This document shows, in pieces, positions 63,227 through 64,000 of a stretch of DNA of 64,000 nucleotides. A program made the position numbers and the translations under genes. The notes under the pieces were generated by a model. It made no database searches. It was not told the origin of the DNA and worked only from the letters and a program-made list of their open reading frames with translations. The DNA comes from Acanthococcus lagerstroemiae (Eukaryota > Arthropoda > Insecta > Hemiptera > Eriococcidae): contig CM063110.1 in assembly GCA_031841125.1 (NCBI GenBank), positions 51,497,946-51,561,945 of the forward strand, in the 5' to 3' direction. The first letter of the stretch is position 1. Each line of letters starts with the position of its first letter.

Positions 63227-64000
63227 CATTTTTAAAGCGATTAGTATATTCGATATTATGTTCACTGAAAGGAGTAATCAGCATATTGATTAGATCGGTA
63301 ATTAGCATAATAATTTAGCTAATAATTGAAATCTATTTCATTATAGGTTAATGACCTCTTCATCAAAAAGCTCAACGAACGTATGTGGGTGTACGAGTCA
63401 TCGGATCAAAGAAGTGTAGCAGGTCAATGAACTCCAATAGGTAAGTACATACCTTGTTACCGTAAGTTGCGCTACAGACTCACAGTTGGGTTAACGACCC
63501 GTCCATCAAAAAGTTTCAACAAATTTGTTAGGACGTACGAGTCATCGGATCCAAGAACTCTAGTAGGTCAAGTACCTTGCTACTGTAAGTTACACTGCAG
63601 ACCCACAGTTAGGTTCGAAGAATCGAGACCATCCCCGAATGTGACCGCACTAGAGTTGAATGAGCCCTCCGAAGGTTAGGTTACAAATACAGACATGCTC
63701 GATTGAACTATTTGGAATACTTCCTACAATGTTAAACGTCAATGAACACTTCTCCAAAGATCAATAACCCCTTTATGACCTCTGTGTGACCTTGAACGGT
63801 CGTTCAACCAGGATATATGAGCGTTTTTCTACTACTTATTCAGTTCCGATTTGGGTTCCAATGACCTCCAGTTTTTTCGCCGTTCATTAAAGGCATTCTC
63901 AACTCAAGTCGATCTGGTCTTTGCCGAGAGAAAAATATTGATTTTGAGCCCCAAGTCGAGACCTGATCAGAAATCGAGTGCAGCTTTCGAGATGAATGAT
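63227..64000. other. End of the right unit and single-copy flank
   Basis: 63227-63795 repeats 60081-60649. From 63796 to the window end I see no repeat or gene; the sequence is AT-rich with ordinary composition. Confidence 0.4.

Larger units (their letters stand above)
60652..63795. repeat. Tandem duplication, right unit (~3.14 kb)
   Basis: Direct repeat of 57558-60650. Between 62486 and 62863 (378 bp) it carries sequence unrelated to the left unit's 59389-59717 (329 bp). The swap starts inside the hAT-type end and stops inside the left arm of the palindromic element. Beyond 63795 the similarity ends ('cttgaacggtcg' against 'cttgagggga'). Confidence 0.93.

Noticed and set aside
1..64000. CRISPR arrays, prokaryotic operons, ribosome binding sites, rRNA genes
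   Set aside because: None seen; tandem arrays present lack the alternation of constant repeats and unique spacers, and the element content is eukaryotic.

Overview
This window is eukaryotic, AT-rich, repeat-dominated DNA, most likely from an arthropod and probably an insect. The evidence is the mix of mobile elements: several clades of non-LTR retrotransposons (RTE-like, R1-like, an RNase H-bearing LINE, and a LINE with a C-terminal C2H2 finger), a mariner relic, a Helitron-type element, and many small inverted-repeat elements with 8-bp target duplications. I see no operons, no bacterial gene organisation and no convincing host exon. The species cannot be named from the sequence alone. Long ORFs outside the retrotransposons look like chance or low-complexity readings.

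Layout. 1-3190: decayed LINE with endonuclease, reverse transcriptase (RT) and C2H2 finger. 4738-6842: a second LINE with RT and RNase H. 7578-8375: fold-back element. 9037-9807: region with a recurring partly palindromic 18-mer. 10120-10999: about nine copies of a 95-bp tandem repeat. 13040-14092: two small inverted-terminal elements. 16270-16975: LINE 3' end with poly(A). 17598-19103: Helitron-like element. 21382-23829: minus-strand LINE debris including an R1-like element. 23830-29405: three copies of an ATTCG-rich, hAT-like family with CAGAGTTGG ends, one holding a nested small transposon. 32121-37191: further non-autonomous elements, a TGAG/TGAA array and a nest of three inverted-repeat elements. 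38780-42470: an almost full-length RTE-like LINE inserted in a fold-back element. 45734-47168: a 5'-inverted LINE. 47960-50421: a 5'-truncated LINE. 50421-53474: tandem repeats and a 1-kb direct duplication. 54077-56028: mariner with a nested insertion that carries an 84-bp minisatellite. 57558-63795: a 3.1-kb tandem duplication.

The genes here do not work together as a pathway. The window is a record of retrotransposition and DNA transposition. Several insertions can be delimited to the base by target-site duplications: 11 bp around a twin-primed LINE, 12 bp around the RTE-like LINE, TA around mariner, and 8 bp around several hAT-like elements. These give relative ages: the LINE is younger than the fold-back element it split, and the minisatellite-bearing insert is younger than mariner. 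All coding remnants carry frameshifts or stops, so none is an intact autonomous element as read here.

The most interesting items are the minisatellite whose unit carries the terminal motif of its own transposon inside mariner, the twin-primed LINE with intact target duplication, the tandem duplication with one swapped internal segment, and an unrecognised repeat family with four copies.
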